Assembly (NCBI GenBank): GCA_009746045.1
Contig: RPFO01000744.1
Coordinates: 927,635 to 991,634 of the forward strand
Length of the DNA stretch: 64,000 nt
Source of the DNA: Mesostigma viride
Taxonomy: Eukaryota; Streptophyta; Mesostigmatophyceae; Mesostigmatales; Mesostigmataceae
Direction: 5' to 3'
The notes below the pieces were generated by a model that saw only the letters and a list, made by a program, of their open reading frames with translations, searched no databases and was not told the DNA's origin. A program made the translations under genes and the position numbers. Of this stretch, positions 49,101 through 58,656 are shown one piece after another (positions within the stretch are counted from its first letter, which is position 1; each line of letters starts with the position of its first letter).

Positions 49101-52100
49101 CGGCTGCGACCACCGCAGTCACGGCCACCGCTGAGGGTGGCAGGAATCATGGGGCGGCCGGGGAGGCTGCTGCAGTTGAAGCGTGGGCAGAGGGGTCGGT
49201 GAGGGGCGCGAGGCAAGGGGGGGTGCGCACACGTATTGCCCGCGACGGGCAAGGCCGGAGGGTGCCCCAGGATCGTGAAGGGCTGCCGCATGCCCAGCGA
49301 CGGGGTGTCGACGTCGAGGGTGACCGTGACGGTGGTGATGTTGATGTTGACATCATCGGTGACGGGGACGGTGTTGCTAACGATAGTTTTCCTGGGAGTA
49401 CCCGCGGGATCCAGCCCGGACTTCCAGGGAGTCCGGCACCGCCCCAGGCCCTGGGTCTCGACGCTCTTGAATTTTTTTTGGAGAGGAAAGATTCGGTGCG
49501 CAGGTGGCTGCCAGGTGGCAGCGCGGTGGCCACCGATGCGGCAGGGGCGGCAGGGGGGGGACGGACGATGGGGTTGGAGTCAATGGAGGTGGACTTGCCG
49601 GCGGTGCAGTTGCCCCCCATGGCGATGCCATCTAGGGGAGTGCCAGCGGTGCATGTGCCAGCTGTCAACGTGGCTTTGCCAGGAGTGCAATTGCTGGCAG
49701 GGATTCGGCTGCCAGAATCGAGAACCGCCGCTGGTGACGTGCCTGTTGACACCGCTGCGCAAGGGGGATGGTCGCCAGCACTTCATGTGGTGGAAGAATC
49801 CCGTGCTCCAACAGTTGACTTGTCACCGGTGGAAAACCTGCCATCCGCAACAGGACCAGGGGGCGCGGAGGACATGCCTGGTGTAGTCAGGACGCCAGGG
49901 GCGGGGGCATATCCGGCAGTCGTCAGGATGCCATCTGCTAATGGAGAGGCAGCTGCGGTGGGTGCGCCTGATGTGGCGGTATCTGATGAGGCCGATGTGC
50001 CCACGGATGCACCGGACGGGACCATGGAGATGGATGGGAGGATTCCAAATCTATCGGACTTGGAAGGATCTGGCTCTCCTGAGTACGATGGAATGCTGAT
50101 GCTCGTGGATCTAGCAAGGACGCCCTCACCGGTGTACGAGGGGACACCTGTGCCGCAATTCGAAAGGCCAGTGTCACCGGAAGTGGCAGGAACAGGAGCG
50201 AGATTAGGCCGGCCTGGCAGCCCATTGGCCAACGAGGGAGCGAGCATGATGGCTGTTTTGGAGCCGGGGCCGGGCCTGACGGAGGGAGGAGCGGTTGTGG
50301 GAGCCAGCATGATGGTTGGAGGGGTGGCGGGGTGGGGAGGTGGAAGGTTGGAGCCCCCTGGTGGCGGGGGGGGGGTGCGGGGGGTAGAATCAGGGGGAGA
50401 GGGGACGGGCGCATTGTGGGATGTTGTATTTGGGGAGGGGGAGAACGTGGCAGTGACGGATGTTGGTGGTGGCGCGGCCGCCGGTGACCCGCCAGTTGGC
50501 GATCTGAGCACGTTGGCGGGTGGTATTGATGTGGCGGGTGGTGGTGGTGAGCATCCTTTGGTGGGTGGCGGTGGTGACGTCGTGGAGGAGGATGGTATCA
50601 GGATCGTGGCGGACGATGACATCATGATCGCGGCGGGTGCCACGGATGTTCCGATCATGACAGTTGGGGGTGGGGACGCTCCTGCTCTCGCCCCTGCCCC
50701 TGTTCCTTTGACCGCTCCTACATGGGCACCTGCTCCTGCTCTTGCTCCCATGCCTGCTCGTGCCCATCCTCCAGGTCCTGCGGCTGGCTCTGCTCCAGTC
50801 GTGGGGGCCCTTGCGGCTGCCAGGGATAATGACAGCACGGTGGGAAGTTTGGCGCCGGCGGTCATGGAGGCAGCGCCGTTGGCAGGACCAACAAGGGCAA
50901 GGCTGGCACTGGGAGGCTTAGGGGCTGAGGGGGGGCAAGGTAGGCCAGACGCGGTCGGGGGTGGCGACGTTCTGGATGACGGGTTGTCCTTGGCGGAGGA
51001 GGTAGATCTCCTTCGCCAGCTGTTATCCCTGGTGCTGGACGCCCACGAGCGTCTGAGGTCCATGGCCCACATGCTGGCGCGAGTGGGGTCGTTGGCGGAG
51101 CGGCGTGCTGCGCTGGCGCTGTCACGGAGCCGTGCCGCTGCTGGTAACCCCCGTGCTGGTGGTGCGGCATTGGCTGCCCCCCCCGGGGATGGTGCTGCCA
51201 GTGCTGCCACCTTGGCTGGCCCGACCGGGGGTGATGGCGGTAATGCTGCTTTGGCTGAGCGCCTTGCTGGTGCTGGTAATGAGGAACTGACTGGGCCCCT
51301 TGGCAGCGGTGGCAATGGGGCATTGGCTGGGTGTGCCGGTGTTGCGGGAGGGGCGGCAGCGTCCGGGCCAAGGGGACTGATGAGCGATGTCATCGGAAGG
51401 GGGGGCGAGGGGGATAGGGGGAGGGAGCTATTTTGGCCGGGGGCGGACGGGCGTGAGTCGGGGGGAGGGGTTGCAGGGGGAACGGGTGGGTGGAGGGAGC
51501 GGGGCAGGGAGTGGGCGAGGGAGAGGGTGGTGGAGCAGGAAAGGGAAAGAGAGCGGGAGAGTCAGAGGGAAAGAGAGCGGGAGAGGGAGAGGGAAAGAGA
51601 GCGGGAGAGGGGGGGGGAGAGGTTGTTATGGGATGGGGGTTGGGGGACAGACGAGGCGAGGTTGAGGGCGAGTGAGTGGGTGCTGGACCCTTTGATGGAG
51701 CGGCGGGGGCCAAGCGACTGGGAGATGTACGCTCAGAGGTCGAGGGAGAGGGACAGGGAGAGGCGGACGGAGCCGATCCTGGAGAGGGATCGGTTGATGG
51801 AGAGGCGGGATTTGTGGGAGATGGGGAGGCAGAGCGAATTGATGGACCGGGAAATGAGGGAGAGGGAGAGGGAAATGAGGGAACGAGAGAGGGAGGTGAG
51901 GGAGAGGGAGAGGGAGATCGGGGCGGTGCTCTGGGAGCCAGACATGGACGAACCCAGGGGGGCGGACAGGGACCTGCAGGGGACGGACTACCCCCAGGGT
52001 TGGGGCAGGAGCTGGGTGAGGGGCTGGCAGCGGGGCTGGCGGCCGGACGCGGGCACTAGTCCGGCGAACATGCCGTGGTGGCACCCTCAGGGTCCCCCGG

Positions 52101-55100
52101 TGGCCCCTTTTCCGGTGGCCCCAACAGACCGTCGCCTCTCCATGGGCGCTTGGCTTGGTCCGATTGATGGTCTGACGGTGCACACTGGGGCATCCGCCCC
52201 GACGATCGCTGGGGCAGCGACAGGGGGTGGTGAGCCGAGAGGGGCCGTGGGGGAGGGTCTGGGGAGAGGGATCATGGACGAAGGCCCGAGGCCTACAGTG
52301 ACTGGCGGACCAAGCGCTATAGTATCCGAGGGAGTGGGCCTTGTGGCCCCTGGCCGGGTTGTCGGGATGGCGACAGCTTGCGTCCCCCAGGGGGGCCGTG
52401 GTGAAGAGGCTGCTGAGGGGAGTGGGGATGCTAACACAAGAGGGAGGGGCCATCGACGAGATCACCATGTTCGGTGGGGGGTGGTCAGCACGATTCCTTC
52501 CACGCCACCCTCGGCTGCTCGGCCGGGGGACACCCCTACCAATGCACCCGGCTCGACTGCCCATTCCCATTTCCACCAACCGGGATCAACAGTCCTCGAA
52601 AACCCACCCGGCTTGACTGCCGGCGTGGGCGCGCCCCCCCCTCCTCGTCTGTCTGTCGTGCCCGGAATGACCCCTGCTTCACCAACCGGCTCTCTCATTC
52701 CTGCACCTGCTGCGGTGGCTGCTGGCCCTTTGCCTCTGAAAACTAGACCCGCAGGGGCACCAAGTGGCGCTCCCCCACCAGCGCTGGCTGATCCAGCAGA
52801 CCCAGGACACTTGCTACCTGGCGTTCCGTTTGGGACGCAAGGTGGGGATCCATCGGCCGATGACCCTTCCTGGATCACCCGCATGCGCCAGCTCAGGACC
52901 CTGTGGTCACAAGCGCCCACGAGCCACTGTCCGCCTGCGAGTCCCTGTCCACCTGCGAGCGCGGGTCGGTCGACCCCTTGGAGACCTGCCCCAGGGGCAC
53001 CGAGCCTTTTCTCGCCCCCAGAAACTGCCTGCCCGGACCCCTCAACTGTGAACACCAACAGCCGATGGAGCCATTTGAATACTGGCAGCCGTTCGGCCCT
53101 CCCCAACGGCCCCGGGGAAGGGGACGGCAGCAGGAGCCGAGCGGCTGGGCTGAGTGAAGTGGCTGAGCGCCAGCGCGTGCCTGGCATGGCCGACGATGCC
53201 CTGGCACCCGGGCAACCAGGGCCCCTGGACAAACCGCCTAGACAGCCGCCCGGCTTGCCAGAAGCGTCTGCGCCGTCGTGCCGCAGGCTCCGCAGGCGTG
53301 GATGGGAGGGGGAGAGAATAAGCTGTTTGAGCGTGGCTTCACACGATTCAGTGCAGGGGAAGGGGGAGGCCAGCCTGGACACGTTTCCGCTCCGTTCTGC
53401 AGCGGTTGCAGAGGCGGCGACCCCGCGCATGGCTCGACGTGATCCTGATGAGGACGCGGAAGCCAGTTTAAGCACGGGGCCAGTGGAAACGGTTGGGGCA
53501 GCGGGGGCACCGGGGCAAGGGGCAGAGGGAAGAGGGGCGGATGTTGGCAGGCACTTGAGAGGGGGTCCAGCGGGGGGGTCAAGCATGAACTTTGGAGGGT
53601 TTGTGACGGCATGGGAGGCGGTGCAGGGGGGTGCCTCGAGGCCTCGCCTCACTGCATGGACAGAACCGTCGCTGGGTGCGCCAGCAGGGGAGCCGTCATT
53701 TCTAGCCGTAACGGCTGCGTTGGATGCCGAGCCTGTGCCTGATGTGCCAGAGCCGCTGGCATCGCGCGTGCCAGCGCCAGTATTACATGTGCCAGGGTCA
53801 TCGTCAGAGGCATCCGAATCGGGAGGGGGAGGGTCGAGAGGGGAAGGCTCGGACTGTGAATCCCGACCACAGTTCTGGGGAGCTGGCCCCGAGGGCAGCA
53901 GGGACGCATCACTCCCCCCTCAACTTGGGCGGGGAGCGGCCGGAGGCAGCCGGCGGACGCGGATCCGGGAGCCCAGTTTCCACTGGCCACGGTTGCAGGG
54001 GCAAGAAGGGACCGGTGCCTCGGGTGCCGAGGCCTCGGAAGACCAAGCGTCCCCTAATGGGAATCCAGCGTCTGGTAATCAGGCCTTGTGTGACCACGGC
54101 ATTGGGAACCACGTTGCGAGCGATGATGGCATGAATGTCGATGGTGGCGCTGATGCCAATGACCTGTTGGACACCGGCGTTGATGGCGGTGCTGCTGATG
54201 ACGATGACAACAATGATGACGGTGATGATGATGAGGAGGAGGAGGAGGAGGAGGAGGAGGAGGAGGAGGAGGAGGAGGCGGCGGACAATCCAGATAGGGC
54301 TGCTGGCGTGGTCGCGGGGGGTACCCGTGGGACAGGTGTGACTGCTAGGACAAGTGCGAGCCGGCGCATGGGCGCCGCCATGGATGCGGCCGGGGATGCG
54401 AGCGGTCCTTGTGTGGATGCCCATGCAGAGGAGCCGGGGAGTCATTCTTGCGGCAGCCGCCACAACAACAACACCATTATGGCAGCAGCTGCGACAGCGG
54501 CGGCGGCGGCTGCGGCTGCGGCTGCCCCCCCTACATTGACTTTGATTCCCAACCACGCAGTTCTTCTGACACGCGGTGATGCCAATCTGGCGGCGGGATG
54601 GCCGGAGGATCCCCGGACGGTGACCAAAGCAGTAGAGCCCTTTACCGCCGATGCCCAGCAACCAACGGTCGCAAGGGGCAGTAATGAAGGGTCGGAAGGA
54701 GCTGTGCGTAGAGAAGGTGGCGACCACGGCTCGTCCATGGAAGCCCCGCGCTCTGCCACCGCAGGTGGCAGGGACCCTGGATCGCCCGATCATGACGAGT
54801 GCACCGAGGCAGCTCGCGGTTCACCCGGGGAGGGCCCGTCTGCAGTATGGGGTGCCCTGCAGTGCGGTAGCGCTCGTGCTTCTAACGATGATGAGCAGGA
54901 GGAGGAGGCATCTCGTCCTTCTGCAAAGGAGGCACGATCCGCCTCTATGTCGCCCGAGATCGATGGCCGGCCGTCTGCTATTTCCGAGAATGGGGCAGCT
55001 CTCAAGGATGGCAATCGACGGCCTCGCAAGTCAAGCCCCTTCCTTTTTGGTATCGGCGATGAGGCCGCGTGTGAGGAGGAAGGCGCGCTGCCAGGTAGGG

Positions 55101-56767
55101 GCTCGCCGTCGCCGCGTGCTGTCGGAAATATCGCCGGCTCGCCTGCGTTGCGGCCACAGGGGGCCGGTGGCCATGCGTTGCAGCAGCCAGCAGAAACCGG
55201 CCCACTGCCAGCTGTCAGTTGTGCTGCTGAGGGTCATGCGCGACTCCACCCATCGCAAGGCGAGGGCGAAGGTGCCTCGAAGGACGTAGGGGCATCGGGC
55301 CGTGCCGGCACCTGTGGGCGAGATTACCACGCGGGCGGGTACCTTGAGGAGAGGCCCCAGGGGTGTGCTAAGAAACGGGAGCCTGGAAAAGCTTCCCCAG
55401 CAGACTCCATCCTTGCGGCCATCGCGGGCTCTCCACCGGTACCTCCCATCCTTGCTGGCGATGTGGGGGATCGTCGGGATCGTCATGCCCCCAGGTCGCG
55501 CCCCCCGCGGCGCTCCCCTCGGCTCAGCCCCGCGGCACCGCGCGCTCTTGTCTCCCCCAGGTGCGGCCTGCCAGGGACCTCCCGTGGCGGGGGCCACGCG
55601 GAAAGAGCGGCCGGGGCGGCCCCATCTGGCGAGGCAGCGGCTACATCGAGGCAGGATGAGCGGATGCCTGGAGCAACAGATGCGAAAGCGGGGGAGGAGG
55701 GTGCTGCCGCCGTAAGTGTGCTGATTGCATCGCCCGCCAGCGCTTTGAGTAACCCTTCTCTTCTGCCCAGGGTGGTCCCTGGCTCCCCTTGGGCTTGTCC
55801 GTCCCCCTGGGCTCCTCCTGGCGGTGGTGATCCTGAGAAAGCGGGCGAGGCCTCCTCGGGTGGGGGTGAGGGTGAGGGCCGGCGGAAGAGGCGTCGAGCT
55901 GCGGACGCCGACGAGAGATCCGAGAAAAATTTGGTTCCATGGGCAACCGCCGCACGCCCAGGTGATGGGGGTATGGGAGGGGTAGTCGAAGGTGCGAGAG
56001 GGGTGGCGGGCGTGCTGCTCCCAGGGGTCCTGACGTCGCGGCCCAGGGAGGCAGGGCGCCCTGGGGACGAGGCGCGCTGGATGGCAGGGCAGGCGGACGA
56101 TGCGCGAGCTCATCAGCGGGCAGCGGAGGAGCGGGGGGGGGTCGGGGTATGGCCGCAGGGCCATTGGCCGTGGCCACCGCCGCGTTCTGTGGGGGCAGTG
56201 ATTCGGGATTTCATGGGCACGCTGCATGCGGCCATTCCCCGCATTTGCGTTGGAGTGCCAGTATTTGAGCGAGAGGATGGCGATGGGGAGAGGGAGAGCA
56301 TGGCCACGGATGGTCGTCCCGATGATGCTCCCTCAAGGGTGGCATTGGCGTCCTCCAGGGTAGACGGTGAGGCAAGCCATGAAGGTGCTGCCCTTAGCAA
56401 TGGGGGGGAACCATCCCCGCCCGGTGATGTGCCAAACATGAGGGAGGAAGCCATGGAGCCCGCTGCGTGCTGGCAGCCGCAAGGCGAGAGCATGGATTGC
56501 CAGCCCGTCCAAGGGGAGGTCCCCAGGGACCCTGGGGGGGACGTACCCAAAGAGGGCAAGAGCGAGGGGACGCCCCAGGACAGTCTGCTCTCAAGCTGCA
56601 GTGGCGCGGACGCGGATGGGAGCGGCCTCGGGGTGCCATTTGCACAGCTGGGGGAGGAGGGCGGGGAGGACGAAAGCTCTCTGGTCAAGGACCGGGATTG
56701 TGACGTGTGCCAGTTGGATGGTGTTGTTGGGGTAGATGAGGACATGCAGCTTGACCGTGGCATGTAA
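43181..56767 (+). CDS. Giant single-exon RING-H2 protein, 4,528 residues, putative E3 ubiquitin ligase
   Basis: One uninterrupted frame of 13.6 kb. The N-terminal C3H2C3 RING is complete (C44, C47, C78, H80, H83, C86, C98, C101), with TALFTGECGHSFHFKCIEA and HRRCPVCRDTW closely resembling the plant WAV3/EDA40 E3 ligases. Those carry a VWA domain after the RING; I find none here. The rest is Ala/Gly/Pro/Ser-rich and probably disordered. It contains TQHPSLTG repeats (44,815-44,905), Asn runs (45,900-45,985), a charged RERERE coiled-coil-like tract (about 51,520-51,920) and a poly-Glu tract (54,230-54,280). The Met at 43,181 is the first in frame and puts the RING at the usual N-terminal place. 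No intron is needed, unlike the neighbouring gene. Substrates unknown. Confidence 0.75.
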   Translation: MSSPGLPAGQGGDDPGPSSSRKREHEDDAKEADGDAAGPSTDTCPICLEPLGLSVNSDPSGSQRKHRRVGTALFTGECGHSFHFKCIEASVLHSHRRCPVCRDTWGTLPATPPTPAVGAGGNPFTRIWPFANPYSNTPPGGREEPPPAPHERHAHAALRLSEFLNHHWRRTALQDSAQPRHAPDATGPRTPTAAINATARTNAANATAYPSNALDVRAAAARRHAALVDAAANAQLARARALLLGERGADGTADGAAAGATAGTATGAAAGGVAGAGLGAAGGAGAGGAAGVGAGAGVGTRAAGGPGAGPSDPHSVRMARLRAQEALWRGAIEHRLQQAHARNRQHARQLAEAVQTARSANSDALRLGGALHMAGTRQPPSADPILRDLRLPPMDAFATPQLMDLTQPDDVPLEGGPDPTYPGSILDAAFVAMERDGARPAAGGPGSRVWRDQLFRESAARGRTADTQHPSLTLPRPGEQTTGMPANPDPSLARPAEAAVGAPESPNHPALRRSAELARQTRYASLARAYWQDAGGGRDAALGSPDTQRPSLTGTQHPSLTGTQHPSPTGTQHPSLRRQADRVGRASGEGGSAGGGGTLETQHPPQPTRTGLRVPTGARGVGGDEPCLTVRASPVEILEVRNGSPTVGGSPRIALPDRQGQGQGHGQEQRGAQGAGQGATQSLAQGQGPAGAAADQDRVRVPLDEGRRELARAERELLALRRRNPREYWRSSLGGASRAGPGRHPSLEELWSELTGGRQAQSPVVDGDTGRGGLDSPRGGRGGPSGRLAIRVTRRQTGRMQGGAEKDASSHGGAGGGVSRVGDAEGMGESGVVGGGGAGGAAVGTGAGAAGADARGNERRREREVMGADGQGPRLSQVMRPLRSSYLRIPDNHDATARADNHTTVIRNNNNHMDHRATTTNNNNNNNDNNNNDNGDGGGPSAARTQGLKAARASLAMRTRFARAARHMSGMGGERPAVGPEGNAASGSRGDRGASADANTHYDNNANTSGNANVNTKGNGNGNSNTTADANGNANANGALSPALARASRPRCTRGHTAPMLASAATAPPPAASALMTAPPATTAILPAAPATATPPAAATTPPVESGNPPPGSTTTPPTSMRPLASSYDESNRASPGARSRTTPPRRAVGGTLAGPLRSVMTRSGGEGLLAQALQALAAAGGTATAVATAVASDSGNAAAVPAANAPDAGSPPATTARDVHAINASSANHVAASVAIGNANHAGPPGGAAAPAHNANAHNARAADADADAAAAPGASASNAGSPNALAPAKDGAHDAGASDVNAGNAGSSNAVTPGARPGAGSPAAAPGSCRLHPRGCTCYLPGLAGLFTYGSSHVGGSTSRPGGGRSRRGRRMSLQDWLEEELAGDASTPQAAARTSTPQANDRPSTPQINGRPGTRQDVARPSNPNTATTSASSAAQGAAGRSSPPAIGADENPQIPSAATSGGASSSRGTSNVPQCATAMGSPPDARVGGPPGTNTVDPLIASVGGRPPTMLGRPPSAMGADPSPPLASGTTRASLDSVPTSLSSLSRYILERMGVRGRHARGSQAQGLPGLSPPQPSSALSERTTPPAQSGTPAGGGHRRRLSLGVREEAGDGGQVEGGQEQAVVGALTGRSERSTVHIAERMTPPTPSSERRTWRSPAARAAGDGDSGEERGSPMQRAAALRGEQRSQLYRDLVSDLDNPGLEALARRVLSQLSELEALNGAPENGGPLATRATAAGMDGTLRSLMSARTRRDRDVVGAQRRDRATVDGGMGAGSTAPGSSSADRSIPAASISTAVGSIPAGCAGAGSAPTESIAARDTATGGAAAGSTAVGIAAAGASAGGSRAARSMAPATGEGMARSSAGGGPAGGDTAPMPAASRGAAGRTTDATHAEAVREILTRLVGGDREGGIAATPATMTPRTTTASPAAAITLTPPGTYVPTAATTAAPATVATASATTATADATAAATTAATTAVTATAEGGRNHGAAGEAAAVEAWAEGSVRGARQGGVRTRIARDGQGRRVPQDREGLPHAQRRGVDVEGDRDGGDVDVDIIGDGDGVANDSFPGSTRGIQPGLPGSPAPPQALGLDALEFFLERKDSVRRWLPGGSAVATDAAGAAGGGRTMGLESMEVDLPAVQLPPMAMPSRGVPAVHVPAVNVALPGVQLLAGIRLPESRTAAGDVPVDTAAQGGWSPALHVVEESRAPTVDLSPVENLPSATGPGGAEDMPGVVRTPGAGAYPAVVRMPSANGEAAAVGAPDVAVSDEADVPTDAPDGTMEMDGRIPNLSDLEGSGSPEYDGMLMLVDLARTPSPVYEGTPVPQFERPVSPEVAGTGARLGRPGSPLANEGASMMAVLEPGPGLTEGGAVVGASMMVGGVAGWGGGRLEPPGGGGGVRGVESGGEGTGALWDVVFGEGENVAVTDVGGGAAAGDPPVGDLSTLAGGIDVAGGGGEHPLVGGGGDVVEEDGIRIVADDDIMIAAGATDVPIMTVGGGDAPALAPAPVPLTAPTWAPAPALAPMPARAHPPGPAAGSAPVVGALAAARDNDSTVGSLAPAVMEAAPLAGPTRARLALGGLGAEGGQGRPDAVGGGDVLDDGLSLAEEVDLLRQLLSLVLDAHERLRSMAHMLARVGSLAERRAALALSRSRAAAGNPRAGGAALAAPPGDGAASAATLAGPTGGDGGNAALAERLAGAGNEELTGPLGSGGNGALAGCAGVAGGAAASGPRGLMSDVIGRGGEGDRGRELFWPGADGRESGGGVAGGTGGWRERGREWARERVVEQERERERESQRERERERERERERERGGERLLWDGGWGTDEARLRASEWVLDPLMERRGPSDWEMYAQRSRERDRERRTEPILERDRLMERRDLWEMGRQSELMDREMREREREMREREREVREREREIGAVLWEPDMDEPRGADRDLQGTDYPQGWGRSWVRGWQRGWRPDAGTSPANMPWWHPQGPPVAPFPVAPTDRRLSMGAWLGPIDGLTVHTGASAPTIAGAATGGGEPRGAVGEGLGRGIMDEGPRPTVTGGPSAIVSEGVGLVAPGRVVGMATACVPQGGRGEEAAEGSGDANTRGRGHRRDHHVRWGVVSTIPSTPPSAARPGDTPTNAPGSTAHSHFHQPGSTVLENPPGLTAGVGAPPPPRLSVVPGMTPASPTGSLIPAPAAVAAGPLPLKTRPAGAPSGAPPPALADPADPGHLLPGVPFGTQGGDPSADDPSWITRMRQLRTLWSQAPTSHCPPASPCPPASAGRSTPWRPAPGAPSLFSPPETACPDPSTVNTNSRWSHLNTGSRSALPNGPGEGDGSRSRAAGLSEVAERQRVPGMADDALAPGQPGPLDKPPRQPPGLPEASAPSCRRLRRRGWEGERISCLSVASHDSVQGKGEASLDTFPLRSAAVAEAATPRMARRDPDEDAEASLSTGPVETVGAAGAPGQGAEGRGADVGRHLRGGPAGGSSMNFGGFVTAWEAVQGGASRPRLTAWTEPSLGAPAGEPSFLAVTAALDAEPVPDVPEPLASRVPAPVLHVPGSSSEASESGGGGSRGEGSDCESRPQFWGAGPEGSRDASLPPQLGRGAAGGSRRTRIREPSFHWPRLQGQEGTGASGAEASEDQASPNGNPASGNQALCDHGIGNHVASDDGMNVDGGADANDLLDTGVDGGAADDDDNNDDGDDDEEEEEEEEEEEEEEEAADNPDRAAGVVAGGTRGTGVTARTSASRRMGAAMDAAGDASGPCVDAHAEEPGSHSCGSRHNNNTIMAAAATAAAAAAAAAAPPTLTLIPNHAVLLTRGDANLAAGWPEDPRTVTKAVEPFTADAQQPTVARGSNEGSEGAVRREGGDHGSSMEAPRSATAGGRDPGSPDHDECTEAARGSPGEGPSAVWGALQCGSARASNDDEQEEEASRPSAKEARSASMSPEIDGRPSAISENGAALKDGNRRPRKSSPFLFGIGDEAACEEEGALPGRGSPSPRAVGNIAGSPALRPQGAGGHALQQPAETGPLPAVSCAAEGHARLHPSQGEGEGASKDVGASGRAGTCGRDYHAGGYLEERPQGCAKKREPGKASPADSILAAIAGSPPVPPILAGDVGDRRDRHAPRSRPPRRSPRLSPAAPRALVSPRCGLPGTSRGGGHAERAAGAAPSGEAAATSRQDERMPGATDAKAGEEGAAAVSVLIASPASALSNPSLLPRVVPGSPWACPSPWAPPGGGDPEKAGEASSGGGEGEGRRKRRRAADADERSEKNLVPWATAARPGDGGMGGVVEGARGVAGVLLPGVLTSRPREAGRPGDEARWMAGQADDARAHQRAAEERGGVGVWPQGHWPWPPPRSVGAVIRDFMGTLHAAIPRICVGVPVFEREDGDGERESMATDGRPDDAPSRVALASSRVDGEASHEGAALSNGGEPSPPGDVPNMREEAMEPAACWQPQGESMDCQPVQGEVPRDPGGDVPKEGKSEGTPQDSLLSSCSGADADGSGLGVPFAQLGEEGGEDESSLVKDRDCDVCQLDGVVGVDEDMQLDRGM

Positions 56768-56987
56768 TTGGCTCCGCACTACTGTACTGGTGGCCTCCAA
56801 ATACGTGCAGCTCCTATGATCATTGGTGTACTAGCTCCTTGTGTGTGGAAAAGAAGCCTGTGTCTGTGGACTTGGCTTTGTTTTGTACTTTCTGATTCTT
56901 TAGAAAATACCATAGGAGGGCATGTCACATCGTCACGATGTGCATAATCAACCTGATGTATGCATGACAGTCATCATCAACGGCCAA
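56768..56987. other. 3' flank of the giant RING gene
   Basis: About 220 bases with no gene. The stop codon overlaps a TGTAA word (56,764-56,768); no further TGTAA was noticed, so the polyadenylation site is unclear. Confidence 0.3.
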
Positions 56988-57535
56988 CTAGACTAGGACA
57001 GACTCGGGCCGTGCGGCTGTGAGAAGCCACGGGCGGACGTTGACAGCGCAAAAATTCTGCAGCTTTAAGTCGCAGTTTACGCACTTGCTGGTGTGAATCG
57101 TGCGGGGCAGACCGCCATACGTGAGATCGCCACATGAGGTGCGCCGTCGTAGCTTGTCGCACCGGTAGCAATAGCGCAGGTTGCTTTCCGTCAAATTCAT
57201 GATGATCTGAGCAATAAACAGTGAGCATCGGGGGGAGGGGGGGGCGGTGGATTCAGGGGTTTTAGAGCTCCGAAGCACCCACGTACTAGCAGATTTGACG
57301 AGGAAACAAAACGAACTAAATTTTTTTCAGGAAAAGCGCACGGTAACGCTAAAATAGACTTACCAACGCGCTCTTAGGACGCGCAAACTGCATGAGTGGT
57401 GGCTGGCGTAACGCGACGGTGTACTTTTTTGCATCTGCGGACAGCAGCCCGCAAAAGGGTCGGCAGGCTCGTACCCACCCCCGCGCGAATATTTTTTTAA
57501 ACTTGCAGCACGTCGGTAAAATAGAAAAAAGTAAA
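56988..57535 (-). CDS. Possible small CxxC zinc-binding protein, two exons
   Basis: Exon 2 (about 57,210-56,988) encodes MNLTESNLRYCYRCDKLRR, then SCGDL, HTSKCVNCDLKL and NFCA, with two CxxC pairs that could bind zinc. A good donor (GCGTTG|GTAAGTC, 57,360) and acceptor (TTGCTCAG|ATC, about 57,211) define a roughly 150-bp intron. Joining them keeps an open frame from about 57,535 with Met MQFARPKSAL close to the junction. I do not recognise the family. The plus-strand frame over exon 1 is considered a shadow. Confidence 0.4.
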
Positions 57536-57625
57536 TCACGAGCGATCGCACATCTCGGAGCATGTGCAGCAAAATTCTCCAGCGTTAATAATGCTTAAAT
57601 GGCCTCCATCAAGGTCGCCGCCATT

Positions 57626-58307
57626 AATTAATTAATAGACACGTGACTGCGTCACGTGAGCAAACATAACTCCGTTGGGAGTGTATGTAGCACATATCCT
57701 AGAGAAAGGGCATATGGCTTTTAATACATTCTAAGCTACTTCCTGCAAGGGTGGGAATGTAAACAACCCTTGCTCTAGGTGCACCAAGGGCATATGCACC
57801 TGCACCACCATGCTGTCTCGGAGCGCACCCAGCTAAGGGGGGCCCGGCATGGGGGGGAAGATCATCATGGCTATACAAGAGCTAGGGCATGGCTTCTCAT
57901 CAGAGAGTGACTCTCTGTTAAGGCAGGGCTGAGCTAATTCTTAATGCATCATCCATGGGGGTCCCATTATAGGCAGAGTGTGGCTAAATCCTTAAATGCA
58001 TCATCCATGGCCATTATGGGCGCACATGCGCTAAGGCCGCGTGGTAGGCTAAGCCTTACTAATCTACACTACTGCTATATTCCCTAGACTGGGGTTGCCT
58101 GCCAAGGCTTGTGGTCGACGTGGATGACGTCCCCCCGCCAGTATACCGGTTTCCCCCCTGCGCTTTGCCGGATCTGGAGGTAGGTGGGCCATAGCTCGCG
58201 TCGCCGTTGTTGCTGGGCCAGGGTCAGGTCGTCGTCGAGCGTGAAGTGAGTCCTGGAGCTAGAGCTTCTTGCGGTTTATAAGAAACAACAGCTTGTCCCC
58301 CATGTAC
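57626..58307 (-). mobile_element. ORF1-bearing retroposon, 3' part
   Basis: The 3' tail (AATT-rich, 57,626-57,640) and hairpin CTCCCAACGGAG mark the 3' end on the minus strand. About 500 bp further upstream, minus-strand codons read TLDDDLTLAQQQRRREL, YLQIRQSAGGKPVYWRGD and VDHKPW, the C-terminal domain of L1-type ORF1 proteins. No ORF2 lies between ORF1 and the tail. The 5' part is separated by the TTAA transposon at 58,312-61,657 and goes on at 61,662-61,880. A palindrome CACGTGACTGCGTCACGTG lies near the tail. Confidence 0.7.
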
Positions 58308-58656
58308 TTAAGGGGACTCGGCGCGGCGAATATTTTCCGCGCCAAAAAAATTCCGCGGTACCCTCCGTACCGTGAAAAGTGGGTGCACGGTGCGCGCACC
58401 CCTTGCGGAAGTGGCCATGGTGACTGCTTTTAGACGAAACGTGACAAATCTGGCTCGCGGAAAGCAGAAAAAATGCTCGATTCTTGGAGAAAATTAGTTA
58501 CTGATTCTAATTTATGGTGGGATAGTTGCGATCTATAATGTCGCGGGCTCTTTTTCTTTACCATCGGCAGGGGGGGTCCGGCCTGAATTTCTGTCGGGAT
58601 GAATAAAGTATAATGGATGCCTGCAGGTGTGATTGTCGATTGTTGCCAGTTTTGAT

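Noticed and set aside
49783-51393. 536-codon minus-strand ORF
   Set aside because: Shadow of the giant RING gene in GC-rich sequence; no recognisable domain.
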